A stretch of DNA of 64,000 bases from JAWKJY01 sp041393535 (GCA_041393535.1 JAWKJY010000005.1:186001-250000); one strand, 5' to 3'; positions 51,084-59,506 are shown, numbered from the stretch's first letter. Made by a program: numbers and translations. The notes: generated by a model from the letters alone, not told the origin.

Positions 51084-51120
51084 GCGCACGCCCGTCCGGG
51101 GCGCGCCCTCGTTGTCCATC

Positions 51121-51149
51121 TTGCGAACGACGGACGCGCCGCCTACGGT
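51121..51149 (+). promoter_or_regulatory. Candidate sigma-70 promoter
   Basis: TTGCGA (51121-51126), 17-base spacer, TACGGT (51144-51149), ending about 55 bases before the ATG of the next gene. Confidence 0.5.
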
Positions 51150-51204
51150 GATCCTCGCCCTGCGCGCAGGCTCGCAACCGACGAGCTGAGAAGGGAGATC
51201 GAGG

Positions 51205-51906
51205 ATGAGGGTTCGACGCTGGCAGGCCCGGCTGGGCTGCCTCGTGCTCGCGGCGGCGGCGACGGCGTTCGCGAGCGGCACCGCCTCGGGCGCGCCGCGC
51301 CCGGACGGCCCGACGACGGACGATCCCGCGATCCCGGACGCGAGCGAGTTCGCGTCCTGGGGGATCGAGATCGAGATCGAGACGGTCGATCGGGCGAGCG
51401 GCAGGCGCCGCTGGGTGCGCCTCACGCCCCGCGAGGTCGACGCGCTCAGCGAGGCGCGGGCCGACGGGACGGTCGAGATCTCGGCCGCACGCGACGTCGC
51501 CCGGCGGGTGCCGCAGGCGCTGCGGCCGCCGATCCGACGGACGCTGCAGACGAACGGCTGCTGGGGCATCCGGGTGGCGCGAGTGGCCCGGTCGCTGCTC
51601 GGCAGCGTGCTCTTCCGCCACTGGCTGGAGAAGCACTGGTGCGCCTCGGGGAACACGATCACGCCGGGCGTGGCGTTCGCGGATCCGGTGCGGCAGGACG
51701 CGACCTGGTTCTACCGCGGCGAGGTGACGACGCAGTCGAGCTTCTTCACGTGGTGCTGCGCCGTCGCCCGCTCGGGGCACACGACGTACACGAAGGGGAG
51801 CTGGGAGCAGTGCCTGCTCGGCACGTGCCTCTCGCAGCTCTTCCCGTGGGTGCGCGTCAACGCCCAGGCGAACGGGCAGTACACCTCCGCCACCGGTGGG
51901 ACGTAG
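51205..51906 (+). CDS. Secreted cysteine-containing protein of unknown function
   Basis: A 233-residue exported protein: signal peptide residues 1-30 ending TASGAPR. A Glu-Ile-rich strand segment (GIEIEIETVD) and an Arg-rich middle precede a C-terminal half with several Cys (GCWGIRV, HWCASGN, WCCAVA, QCLLGTCL) and many aromatics, suggesting a compact disulfide-bonded domain. No family recognised. GAAGGGAG site before the ATG. Confidence 0.75.
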   Translation: MRVRRWQARLGCLVLAAAATAFASGTASGAPRPDGPTTDDPAIPDASEFASWGIEIEIETVDRASGRRRWVRLTPREVDALSEARADGTVEISAARDVARRVPQALRPPIRRTLQTNGCWGIRVARVARSLLGSVLFRHWLEKHWCASGNTITPGVAFADPVRQDATWFYRGEVTTQSSFFTWCCAVARSGHTTYTKGSWEQCLLGTCLSQLFPWVRVNAQANGQYTSATGGT

Positions 51907-51942
51907 GCTGCGCCACCGTAGGCTCGACCGGGGAGGCGCGGG

Positions 51943-52146
51943 ATGCTCGTAGCGGAGGGGGCGGCGTGGGGCGGAGCGCTCGCCGTGGTGGCGGCGGTCG
52001 TCCTGCTCGGCCTGACGCTGTCGATCCTGGCACGGACCCCGGAGCCGAGGCTCCTCCCGCGCTGGGCCTGGGCCGTGGTCTGCGTCCTGGCCTTCCCGGT
52101 CGGCCCGGTGGCGTTCCTCGTCCTCGGCCAGCCCGGGCGGCGCTAG
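51943..52146 (+). CDS. Small PLDc_N-like two-helix membrane protein
   Basis: A 67-residue membrane protein with two helices (12-30 and 43-62). The order helix, short loop with LLPRWAWAVVCVLAFPVGPVAFLVLG fits the phospholipase D N-terminal-like (PLDc_N) mini-protein family, function unknown. A CGGGGAGG-like stretch lies shortly before the ATG. Confidence 0.65.
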   Translation: MLVAEGAAWGGALAVVAAVVLLGLTLSILARTPEPRLLPRWAWAVVCVLAFPVGPVAFLVLGQPGRR

Positions 52147-52157
52147 CGGCGCCGCGG

Positions 52158-52179
52158 GGAGGGCGGCTCGCCGCCCTCC
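52158..52179. terminator. GC hairpin after the two-helix membrane gene
   Basis: GGAGGGCGG and CCGCCCTCC arms with a CTCG loop, eleven bases beyond the stop codon. Confidence 0.55.
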
Positions 52180-52251
52180 GGCGGGGCGCTCGGAGGTGAC
52201 GGATGCCCGGAGCGTCCGGTGCGGGCGGTCTGGCGGGACGAGGGCGGTCGC

Positions 52252-52279
52252 GGGGGGAGAGGCGCGAGCTTCTCCCCCC
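52252..52279 (-). terminator. Terminator hairpin of the basic small-protein gene
   Basis: GGGGGGAGA and TCTCCCCCC arms (9 bp) with a 10-nt loop, directly beyond the stop codon at 52282. Confidence 0.55.
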
Positions 52280-52281
52280 GT

Positions 52282-52614
52282 CTACTTGCGCTTCTTTCCG
52301 CCCTGCGACTTGCCGGACTTGCGCGGCGGCTGGCGCTTCACCTGCTTCTGCGCGGTGCGCCGCATCTGCCGGCTGAGCTCGTCCGGCTTCGGCAGCTCGC
52401 CCTTCATGCCGGCCTTCATCAGCGCGAGGCGCTGGTCCTTCGGCACGTGGGCCATCATCTGCTGCAGCTGCTGCAGGTGCGGGGGCAGCTTGTGGCGCGG
52501 GGAGCCGTCGAGCGCCTTCAGCAGCCCCTTCATGTACATGGTGCTCACGCCGGGGATCTTCATCACGGCCTTGACGAGGGCCATGCGGATCCGGCGCGGC
52601 TTCTGATCGGGCAT
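52282..52614 (-). CDS. Small highly basic protein of unknown function
   Basis: A 110-residue soluble protein, strongly Lys/Arg-rich. A helical core (LVKAVMKIPGVSTMYMKGLLKAL, HLQQLQQMMAHV, QRLALMKAGMKGE) ends in a Lys/Arg tail (SGKSQGGKKRK) reminiscent of nucleic-acid-binding extensions. ATG at 52614 is used; an in-frame upstream start at 52704 exists but overlaps the divergent gene region. Not recognised. Confidence 0.65.
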   Translation of the reverse strand: MPDQKPRRIRMALVKAVMKIPGVSTMYMKGLLKALDGSPRHKLPPHLQQLQQMMAHVPKDQRLALMKAGMKGELPKPDELSRQMRRTAQKQVKRQPPRKSGKSQGGKKRK

Positions 52615-52714
52615 CTGGATCACGCCCGCATCTTCGCAGGTGGCCGCCCGCGTCGTGGCCCGGAACCGTCGGCCGCCCTGGCGGTGGCGCGCGTCGTCTG
52701 GCACGTTGCGGGCG

Positions 52715-53415
52715 ATGGCGACCGGCCCGGAGGGCGGGACGTACCTCGCGATCCGTCAGCCGGACGGGACGGAGCTGCTCGCGCGCGAGGTCGGGACGCG
52801 CCGGCGGACATGGCACGAACGGCTCGATCTCGCGACGGGCGCGTGGGTCGAGGACCGCTCGCTCGCGGCCTGGTTCGACGGCCGGCGGCCGAGGCGCGCG
52901 GGCTGTCGAGGGGGCAGGCGCTCGCGCTGGCCGACGGACACGGCTTGGACGCGCCGGGGCCGAGCGAGCAGCCGGTGTCACGGCTGCTCGGCGGTGATCG
53001 TCCGGTCCTGCGGTCGGCCCTGGCGGTCATCCTCGTGACGGCGGTCGTGGTCGCAGGGCTCGTCGGTCGCGGCAGCGCTGCGCCGGGCGAGGCCGCGAAC
53101 GTCGGCGAGGTGCTCTGGTTCGCGCTGCCGTCGCTCGTGCTCGGGCTGCTCGCCCTGCTCGGCTCCTGGCCCGCGCTCGGGCTGGGGCTCGCCGGGCTCC
53201 TCGCCTACGTCACGTTCGACTACGCCGCAAACGCCCATCCGGCGGACGAGACGTTCTGGGACGCGCTCGGGCTGTTCCTGGCGCCCTTCGTGATCGGCGC
53301 GCTGCTCGCGGCCGTTGGCGCGGTCGAGCTGACCGTGCGGATCGTCGTGCTCGGCGTGCTGTGGTCCCGCGTGCGGCCGCGGCTCAGCCGGCGCGCAGGC
53401 GGCGGTAGCGCCTGA
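52715..53415 (+). CDS. Small membrane protein, one frameshift
   Basis: The N-terminal ~55 residues (TYLAIRQPDGTELLAREVG, WHERLDLATGAWVED) lie in one frame. The C-terminal part has four helices (AVILVTAVVVAGLVG, VLWFALPSLVLGLLALLG, ALGLGLAGLLAYVTF, FLAPFVIGALLAAVGAV) in another; the switch is near 52880-52890. Joined length ~233 residues. Function unknown. The 3' end overlaps the isomerase gene by 32 bases. Confidence 0.65.
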
Positions 53416-55022
53416 TCAGCGCGTTCGTCGAGGAGTCGTGCCCGAGCGCGGGCTCCTCCACTGCGGTCAGCTCGGGGACGATCCGCTGCGCGAGCGCCTT
53501 GCCGAGCTCGACGCCCCACTGGTCGAACGGGTTGATCCCCCAGATCGCGCCCTGCGTGAAGACGCTGTGCTCGTAGAGGGCGACCAGCGAGCCGAGCGCG
53601 AACGGCGTCAGCGCCTCGGCCAGGAGCACCGAGGACGGCCGGTTCCCCTCGAAGACCCGGTGCGGGACGAGCGCCTCCGCCGTTCCCTCGGCGCGCACCT
53701 CGTCGGCCGTCTTGCCGAAGGCGAGCGCCTCGGCCTGCGCGAGCACGTTCGCGAGCAGCAGGTCGTGGTGCGGCGGCAGCGGGTTGAGGCTGCGGGCGAA
53801 CGCCACGAAGTCGCACGGGATCAGGTGCGTCCCCTGGTGGATCAGCTGGTAGAAGCTGTGCTGGCCGTTCGTGCCGGGCTCGCCCCAGTAGACGGGGCCG
53901 GTCGGGTAGTCGACGCGCTCGCCCGTGAGCGTCACGCTCTTGCCGTTCGACTCCATCGTCAGCTGCTGGAGGTAGGCGGGGAACCGCTCCAGGTACTGGT
54001 CGTACGGCAGCACGGCGATCGTCTGCGCGCCGAAGAGGTCGGCGTACCAGACGGCGAGCAGGCCCATCAGTCCCGGCAGGCTGGCGGCCGGGTCGGCGCG
54101 GTAGTGCTCGTCCATCGCGTGGAAGCCGGCGAGCAGCTCGGCGAAGCGGTCGGGCCCGATCGCGAGCATCGTCGAGAGGCCGATCGCCGAGTCCATCGAG
54201 TAGCGCCCGCCGACCCAGTCCCCGAAGCCCGAACATAGTCTGGCGTGATGTCGAAAGGCGCGGTCCTGCCACGCGTTCGTCGGAGACCGCTGGCGGCCGA
54301 AGTGGCTTGCTGATCGCGTCTCGTCGCTGAGCCGGTCGGCGCCAGGGCGCACGCCGGATTCGTACGGTTTCGTCATCGTCTACGTCGTGAAAGGTCTTCG
54401 ACGGGTCGGCGAACAGCGTCTCCTCCGAGGTTGCGAAGGTGATGTCACCTCTGCAAAGTCGAGCTCGTCGGCGTTCGAGACGAAGCGGAACACCAGGTCG
54501 CGCCGGGCGTAGTGGCGCAGCGCGCGATAGGCCATCACGGGGCCGGGTCGGAGCCGCCGATGCCGATGTTCACGACGGCGCGGATCGGCCGCCCCCGTGT
54601 GGCCGAGCCAGGCGCCGAGCGCACCCTGCTCGGCGAAGGCGGCCATCGGTCGAGCACGTCGTGGACGTCCCTCACGACGTCGCGGCCGTCGACGACGAGC
54701 GAGCGCGAGAGCGGGGCAGCCGCAGCGCCACGTGTGCAGGACAAGGCGCCCCTCGGTCTCGTTGATCCGCTCGCCGGTGAACATCGCCTCGACGCGGCCC
54801 CCGAGGCCGCGCTCGGCGGCGAGCGCCGCGAGCAGCGCGGCTTCAGCGTCTCGTCGGTGACGCGGTGCTTCGAGTAGTCGAGGGAAGAGCCCGGCGCCCT
54901 CGGCGGTCAGCCGCTCGCCCCGGCCGGGGTCGTCGGCGAAGAGCTCACGCAGGTGGCGGGCGGATCGTCTCGGCGTGGCGCTCGAGCGCCTGGAAGGCGA
55001 GGGGACTCGCGCAGGCTCGTCA
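53384..55022 (-). pseudogene. pgi: Glucose-6-phosphate isomerase, broken by many indels
   Basis: Phosphoglucose isomerase interconverts glucose-6-phosphate and fructose-6-phosphate. The C-terminal ~280 residues read cleanly from FGDWVGGRYSMDSAIGLSTM to the stop and include GVYWGEPGTNGQHSF-like and QWGVELGK motifs. Upstream, PGI fragments appear in different frames: GERINETEGR, RAVVNIGIGGSDPAP (G-I-G-G-S-D sugar-phosphate motif), YARRDLVFRFVSNADELDFA and a start MTSLRESP at 55020-55022. Between 54230 and 54420 even the best frames match only in scraps. Many small indels and substitutions within one gene, in otherwise intact flanks, look like sequencing/assembly error, but true decay cannot be excluded. 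Confidence 0.75.
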
Positions 55023-55342
55023 TGGCGCGAGCCTGGCGCGCGCGCCCACGGGCGCCCCGCCGGTTGCCCGGAGACGCGCTCGACCCGCGCGGCGGAGTCG
55101 AGGAGCGCGCCGAGGGCGGCGAGGAGGAACGCGAGGCCCTTGGCGCGCCCCGCTCGGGCCGGAGCGGGGCGGGGATCGCGCCGGCCTGCGTCGGCACGGC
55201 GACCGTGGAGCAGGCCGTCACGCGGCCGCCCCCTGCGACGGCGTCGTGCGCGGTCGGGCGCGCGCCCGAGAACGCCCGTCGAGATGCGTGCGACCTCCTC
55301 GCGCCCGGCGCTCGCCGGCTCGACGCGCGCTAGGGTGGCCGC
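55023..55342. other. 320-base stretch without a resolvable gene
   Basis: Between the isomerase start and the oxidoreductase start no frame gives a convincing protein. Reverse-strand fragments (MTACSTVAVPTQAGAIP and an Ala/Leu-rich stretch) hint at a small gene, but the reading changes frame. It adjoins the indel-rich isomerase region, so sequence quality is suspect. Confidence 0.5.
55331..55336 (+). promoter_or_regulatory. Leaderless -10 box (TAGGGT) of the flavin oxidoreductase
   Basis: TAGGGT ends 6 nt before the GTG at 55343; no ribosome-binding site. Confidence 0.5.
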
Positions 55343-57287
55343 GTGTCGCGCCTGTTCACGCCGCTCCGCCTCGGGCCCGTCGAGGCGCCCAACCGCGTCG
55401 TCGTCGCGGCCCACTCGACGAACATGGCCGACGCGAACCGCGTCACGGACGGCCACGTCGCCTACTACGGCGCGAAGGCCCGCGGCGGCGCGGGCGTCGT
55501 CGTGCTCGGTGGCCTGCGCGTCCACCCGACGACCGTCGGCGGCCCGCTCTCGATCACCGTCTTCGACGACGGCTGCGTCCCCGGGCTCGCTCGCCTGGCC
55601 GACGCCGTCCACGAGGGCGGCGCGCTCGCGGTCGGCCAGCTGCTGCACATGGGCCGGCAGCGCTCGGGCGGGCCGACCGAGTGGCCGATGTGGGCGCCGT
55701 CGCCGCTCCCGTGCCCGGTGATGCGCGAGGTGCCCCACGAGCTGACCGTCGCCGAGATCGGCGAGCTCGTCGGCTGCTTCGCCGACGCGACGCGCCGCTG
55801 CGCCGACGCCGGCCTCGACGGGATCGAGCTCCACGCGGCGCACGGCTACCTGCCGCAGCAGTTCCTCTCGCCGCTGACGAACCGGCGCACGGACGCCTAC
55901 GGCGGCTCGCTCGACGACCGCCTGCGCTTCCTGCTCGAGCTGCTCGGCGCCTGTCGCGAGGCGGCCGACGGGCGGATCGCGGTGGGCGTGCGGATCTCGG
56001 GTGACGAGCTCGTCGAGGGCGGGCTCGGGTTGCCGGAGATGCAGGCGGTGGCGCCGCGGCTCGTTGCGGCCGGGGCCGACTACCTCTCGGTCTCGCACTG
56101 CAACTACACCGGGCTCGCCTACGCGGCGATGATCCCCGAGATGACGACGCCGCCGGGCGCGTACACGCACCTGGCGCGCGGGATCCGGGAGGCGATCGGG
56201 CAGGCCGTCCCCGTGTTCGCGGTCGGGCGGATCCTCCGGCCCGACCAGGCGGAGGCGCTGCTCGCGGACGGCACGTGCGACGCGGTCGCGATCGTCCGCG
56301 CGGCGATCGCCGACCCGGAGTGGGCGCGCAAGGCGCGCGACGGGCGCGCCGGCGAGATCCGCCCGTGCATCGGCTGCAACCAGGGCTGCGCCGGGATGAT
56401 CCACACCGGCAAGACGATTCGCTGCCTCACGAACCCGGACGTCGGCCGGGAGCTGGAGCCGGTCGCGCCGGCTGCGCCGCGCCGCGGCGCGTGGTCGTCG
56501 TCGGCGCGGGGCCGGCGGGCCTCGAGGCGGCGCTGACGGCCCGGCTGCGCGGGCACGAGGTGGTCGTGCCGAGCGCGAGGCCGAGCCCGGCGGCGCGATC
56601 CGGCTCGGGGCGGCGCTCCACGGAGGGCCGAGCTCGCGGGCTGCGTCGACTGGCGCCTTAGCGCGGCTCGCGGAGCTCGGCGTCGAGCTCCGCTGCGGGG
56701 TCGAGGCCGACCCCGACGCCGTGCTCGCGCTCGCGCCGGACGCCGTCGTGCTCGCGACGGGCGCCGAGCCGGCGCCGACGGACGTCGAGGGCGCGGCCGC
56801 GGATCGGGTGCTCTCCGTCGAGGAGGCGGTCGCCGCGCCGGGCCGTGTCGGCGGCACGGTGGTGCTCGTCGACGAGGACGGCCACTACCGGGGCTGCGGC
56901 GTGGCCGAGCACCTCGCGCGCCGCGGCCGCGACGTGCGCCTCGTGACGCGCCTCGCGAGCACCGCCGCAGACCTCCCCGCGATGAACCTCGGGCCCCAGC
57001 TCGCACGGCTCGCGGAGCTGCGCGTGCGCGTGCTGCCGCAGCGGCGGGTCGTGCGGCTCGACGGCTCGACGGTGGTCGTGCAGCCGGTGGCGGGCGGGCC
57101 GGAGGAGCCCTACGTCGGCGTCGACACCGTCGTCGTCGCCGGCCGGCGGGCGGCGCGCGACGGCCTCGCCGCCGCCCTCGCCGCCGCGGCGCCCGACCTC
57201 CCGCTCGTGGCCGCCGGCGACTGCGTCGCGCCGCGGACCGCGCTCCAGGCGATCGCCGAGGGCAGGCGCGCCGGGCTGACCGTCTAG
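55343..57287 (+). CDS. NADH:flavin oxidoreductase / 2,4-dienoyl-CoA reductase-like (OYE + FAD/NAD domain), frameshifted
   Basis: A ~645-residue iron-sulfur flavoprotein. The N-terminal old-yellow-enzyme barrel is intact: FTPLRLGPVEAPNRVV, GQLLHMGRQ, HAAHGYLPQQFLSPLTNRR, AYGGS. The 4Fe-4S cluster loop follows as CIGCNQGC and RCLTNP. From about 56480 the Rossmann domain (VVVVGAGPAGLEAALTARLRGHEVVV) is in another frame, and after ~56660 a third frame carries the NAD part to the stop (TVVLVDEDGHYRGCGVAEHL, VAAGDCVAPRTALQAIAEG). At least two or three indels between 56480 and 56660 are needed. Architecture matches FadH-type enoate reductases, including mycofactocin-associated ones. GTG start, leaderless. 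Confidence 0.85.
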
Positions 57288-57940
57288 GAGCGAGCGTCCG
57301 GTCGCGCGGGGGCGAAGCCGGCGCAGACGGCGTCGACGAGGCCGCGGACGAAGGTCTCGTCGAGTGGCTGGTGGCCCGCCAGCAGGCGGTAGTAGACCGG
57401 GCCGAAGAGCGCGTCGAGCAGGAGGTTCTCGTCGATGTCGGGCTGCAGCTCGCCGCGCGCGACCGCGCGCTCGAGCACCTCCTTGGCGACCTCGCGGCGC
57501 GGCGCCAGCCAGCGCTCGCGGAACGCCTCGGCGACGTCCGGGTCGTGCTGGCTCTCCGCGATCAGCCCCGCCATCGTCCGCCCCACTCGCGTCTCACCCA
57601 GGTCGATCCGCAGCCGCTCGAGCCGTGCGACGAGATCGCCGCGCACCGTCCCGGTGTCCGGGTAGATCAGCTCGGGCGCCGCGCGCTCGAGCAGCGCGTC
57701 GAGGACGACGGCGGCCTTGTTCGGCCACCAGCGGTAGATCGTCGCCTTGCCGACGCCCGCACGCGTGGCGAGGCCCTCGACCGTGAGCGCCCGGTAGCCG
57801 CGCTCGTCGAGCAGCTCCCACGCCGCCTCGAGCACGGCGCGGCGCGCGCGGTCGCTGCGACGGTCGGCGTCGGGCGCGCGCCGCGGCGCCGGCTCGGCGG
57901 TCTCGGGGTCGGTCGGGGTGTCCGCGTCGGACGGGGTCAT
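57284..57940 (-). CDS. TetR-family transcriptional repressor
   Basis: A 218-residue repressor. Residues ~32-80 are the TetR helix-turn-helix (AVLEAAWELLDERGYRALTV then GLATRAGVGKATIYRWWPNK). The C-terminal ligand domain (LIAESQHDPDVAEAFRERW, RREVAKEVLERAVARGELQ) resembles TetR_C_11. A TACACT box 7 nt before the ATG suggests a leaderless transcript. Four copies of a GAGAC-x-GxACGTxTCGTxTC sequence occur nearby, two in the gap with the first miniprotein and two before the second, so these are probably its operators. The 3' end overlaps the convergent oxidoreductase by four bases. Confidence 0.92.
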   Translation of the reverse strand: MTPSDADTPTDPETAEPAPRRAPDADRRSDRARRAVLEAAWELLDERGYRALTVEGLATRAGVGKATIYRWWPNKAAVVLDALLERAAPELIYPDTGTVRGDLVARLERLRIDLGETRVGRTMAGLIAESQHDPDVAEAFRERWLAPRREVAKEVLERAVARGELQPDIDENLLLDALFGPVYYRLLAGHQPLDETFVRGLVDAVCAGFAPARPDARS

Positions 57941-57947
57941 CGGGTGC

Positions 57948-57953
57948 AGTGTA
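57948..57953 (-). promoter_or_regulatory. Leaderless -10 box (TACACT) of the TetR gene
   Basis: TACACT on the reverse strand ends 7 nt before the ATG at 57940. It lies 14 bases from operator 1, so autoregulation is likely. Confidence 0.5.
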
Positions 57954-57962
57954 GAAGAGGGC

Positions 57963-57991
57963 TTGACGAGACGGTACGTTTCGTCTACTGT
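57963..57991 (+). promoter_or_regulatory. Promoter of the first miniprotein, overlapping operator 1
   Basis: TTGACG (57963-57968), 17-base spacer, TACTGT (57986-57991). The spacer is almost entirely operator 1, so a bound TetR protein would block RNA polymerase. Confidence 0.6.
57968..57987. promoter_or_regulatory. TetR operator 1
   Basis: GAGACGGTACGTTTCGTCTA, an imperfect palindrome centred on ACGT with AGACG/CGTCT arms. Its centre is 25 bases from operator 2. Confidence 0.65.
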
Positions 57992-57992
57992 C

Positions 57993-58012
57993 GAGACAGA
58001 ACGTTTCGTCTC
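57993..58012. promoter_or_regulatory. TetR operator 2
   Basis: GAGACAGAACGTTTCGTCTC, a near-perfect 20-base palindrome (one mismatched pair) lying just after the -10 box of the miniprotein promoter. Confidence 0.7.
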
Positions 58013-58031
58013 GATTGCCCGAAAGGTCGCC

Positions 58032-58202
58032 ATGAGCCCCCTCGCCCAGCTCCAGCAGCAGCACCAGCATCCGCGTCTCGAGCGCGTCGTCCGCGTCGCC
58101 CGCCGCGCCGTCGGCCTCGACGAGGACGTCGTCGACTGGCAGCGCCTCGTCGAGCGCGATCGGCCCCAGCGCCTCCGCGAGGCTCCCCGCAGCCGGCGCT
58201 GA
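58032..58202 (+). CDS. TetR-controlled miniprotein A
   Basis: A 56-residue basic soluble protein, Gln/His-rich at the N-terminus, then an amphipathic helix (RLERVVRVARRAVGLDEDVV) and DWQRLVERDRP. It is paralogous to the 58435-58596 product: both start MSP, both have a VxRxARRxx helix followed by (Q/D)V(I/V)DW(E/Q)R. GAAAGG precedes the ATG. Function unknown; tight repression by the adjacent TetR protein is inferred from the operators. Confidence 0.7.
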   Translation: MSPLAQLQQQHQHPRLERVVRVARRAVGLDEDVVDWQRLVERDRPQRLREAPRSRR

Positions 58203-58369
58203 GCGCCGCCACGTCGCCCGGGCGGCAGCGGGGTGGCGGCGGGACGGCCCGCGGCCACGCCTCCGTTCCCGGTGCCGAGCCCGGCGCGCCGACGGCCGGA
58301 CGCGCGAGCCCCGGCCGGGGGCGCGATCCGCGTTCGGCGCAGGAGGGATCCCCGAATCGGGGATGGAAC

Positions 58370-58389
58370 GAGACGGTACGTATCGTCTA
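58370..58389. promoter_or_regulatory. TetR operator 3
   Basis: GAGACGGTACGTATCGTCTA, identical to operator 1 except one base. A TAGAAT -10 box (58388-58393) begins at its end. Confidence 0.65.
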
Positions 58390-58393
58390 GAAT
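58388..58393 (+). promoter_or_regulatory. -10 box (TAGAAT) of the second miniprotein promoter
   Basis: TAGAAT lies at the same place relative to operator 3 as TACTGT does to operator 1. The position of the -35 is occupied by GGAACG (58365-58370), 17 bases upstream. Confidence 0.5.
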
Positions 58394-58395
58394 AC

Positions 58396-58415
58396 GAGAC
58401 AGAACGTTTCGTATC
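58396..58415. promoter_or_regulatory. TetR operator 4
   Basis: GAGACAGAACGTTTCGTATC, differing from operator 2 by a single base; centre 26 bases from operator 3. Confidence 0.65.
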
Positions 58416-58434
58416 GCCTTCAGGAGAGAACGCC

Positions 58435-58596
58435 ATGAGCCCCGCACCCGCCACGAACCGCCCCGCTCCCGCGCCGGTCCGCCTCGTCGCCGAGGCCGCC
58501 CGCCGCGTCGCCCGCTCGCTCCGCGACCGGACGACGTACGAGGAGCAGGTGATCGACTGGGAGCGCTCGATCAATCGGGACGCCTTCTCGGCCTAG
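58435..58596 (+). CDS. TetR-controlled miniprotein B
   Basis: A 53-residue soluble protein. A Pro/Ala-rich N-terminus precedes an amphipathic helix (VRLVAEAARRVARSLRD) and the ending TYEEQVIDWERSINRDAFSA. Paralogous to miniprotein A, with the best match in the ARR...DW(E/Q)R portion. CAGGAGAG site before the ATG. No membrane helix or signal. A second copy of the double-operator module stands directly upstream. Confidence 0.75.
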   Translation: MSPAPATNRPAPAPVRLVAEAARRVARSLRDRTTYEEQVIDWERSINRDAFSA

Positions 58597-58689
58597 CGTC
58601 CCGCCAGGGAGCCGCCGATCGCTCCCGCCCCCGCCGCGCCGGCCGCTGGCCGGGCCGCGGCTCGCACCAACCGCCCCGCCTGCAACCGC

Positions 58690-58724
58690 GCCGGGCGGCC
58701 GGCCAGGACGGCCGGCCGCCCGGC
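58690..58724. terminator. Strong bidirectional terminator hairpin
   Basis: A perfect 15-bp stem (GCCGGGCGGCCGGCC and its complement) with an AGGAC loop, followed by GTTCTCT. It lies between the miniprotein B gene and the convergent ABC operon. Confidence 0.75.
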
Positions 58725-58762
58725 GTTCTCTGGTCCGCGGGGCGGGGGTCCGCCCCTCGTGC

Positions 58763-59506
58763 TCAGAGTCGGCCGGAGCTGACGATCCGCTGGAGGAACT
58801 GCTGCGTCCGCTCCTCGCGCGGCGCGCCGAAGATCGCCGCCGGCGGGCCCTGCTCGAGGATCGCGCCCTCGTGCAGGAAGCACACGCGGCTCGCGATCTC
58901 CCGCGCGAAGCCCATCTCGTGGGTCGCGATCAGCATCGTCATCCCGCCGGCCGCGAGCTCGCGGATGACGTCGAGGATCTCGCCGACGAGCTCGGGATCG
59001 AGCGCGCTCGTCACCTCGTCCAGCAGCAGCGCCTCGGGCCGCATCGCGACGGCGCGCACGATCGCGACGCGCTGCTGCTGGCCGCCCGACAGGCGCTCCG
59101 GGTACTGCGTCGCCTTGTCTGCCAGCCCGAACCGCTCGAGCAGGGCGCGCGCCTCCTCCTCCGCCCGGGCGCGCGGTATGCCGAGCACCCTCGTCGGCCC
59201 CAGCGTCACGTTGCGTAGCACGGTCATGTGCGGGAAGAGGTTGAAGGACTGGAAGACGATCCCGATCCGCCGGCGGACCGCGTCGCGGTCGACGCCGGGA
59301 GCGGTGATCTCCTGGCCGCGCAGGTACACGCGGCCGGCGTCGACCTCCTCGAGCAGGTTGACGCAGCGCAGGAGCGTCGACTTGCCCGAGCCGGACGCGC
59401 CGATCAGGCAGACGACCTCGTGCTCGCCGACCTCCAGGTCGATCTCGCGCAGCACCTCGAGCTCGCCGAAGCGCTTCGACACGCCCTCGAGCCTGATCGC
59501 GCTCAC
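58763..59506 (-). CDS. Polar amino-acid ABC transporter ATP-binding protein
   Basis: A 247-residue ATPase of the GlnQ/HisP class. Walker A GASGSGKSTLLR, Q-loop FQSFNLFPHMTVLRNV, signature LSGGQQQRVAIVRAV, Walker B LLLDEVTSALDPE and H-loop IATHEM are all complete. The GTG start overlaps the permease stop (GTGA). With the permease and the binding protein it forms a three-gene importer of polar amino acids. Confidence 0.93.
   Translation of the reverse strand: MSAIRLEGVSKRFGELEVLREIDLEVGEHEVVCLIGASGSGKSTLLRCVNLLEEVDAGRVYLRGQEITAPGVDRDAVRRRIGIVFQSFNLFPHMTVLRNVTLGPTRVLGIPRARAEEEARALLERFGLADKATQYPERLSGGQQQRVAIVRAVAMRPEALLLDEVTSALDPELVGEILDVIRELAAGGMTMLIATHEMGFAREIASRVCFLHEGAILEQGPPAAIFGAPREERTQQFLQRIVSSGRL

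Noticed and set aside
57968..58415. Possible CRISPR-like short repeats
   Set aside because: Four palindromic copies arranged as pairs over promoters, without regular spacers; they fit TetR operators instead.
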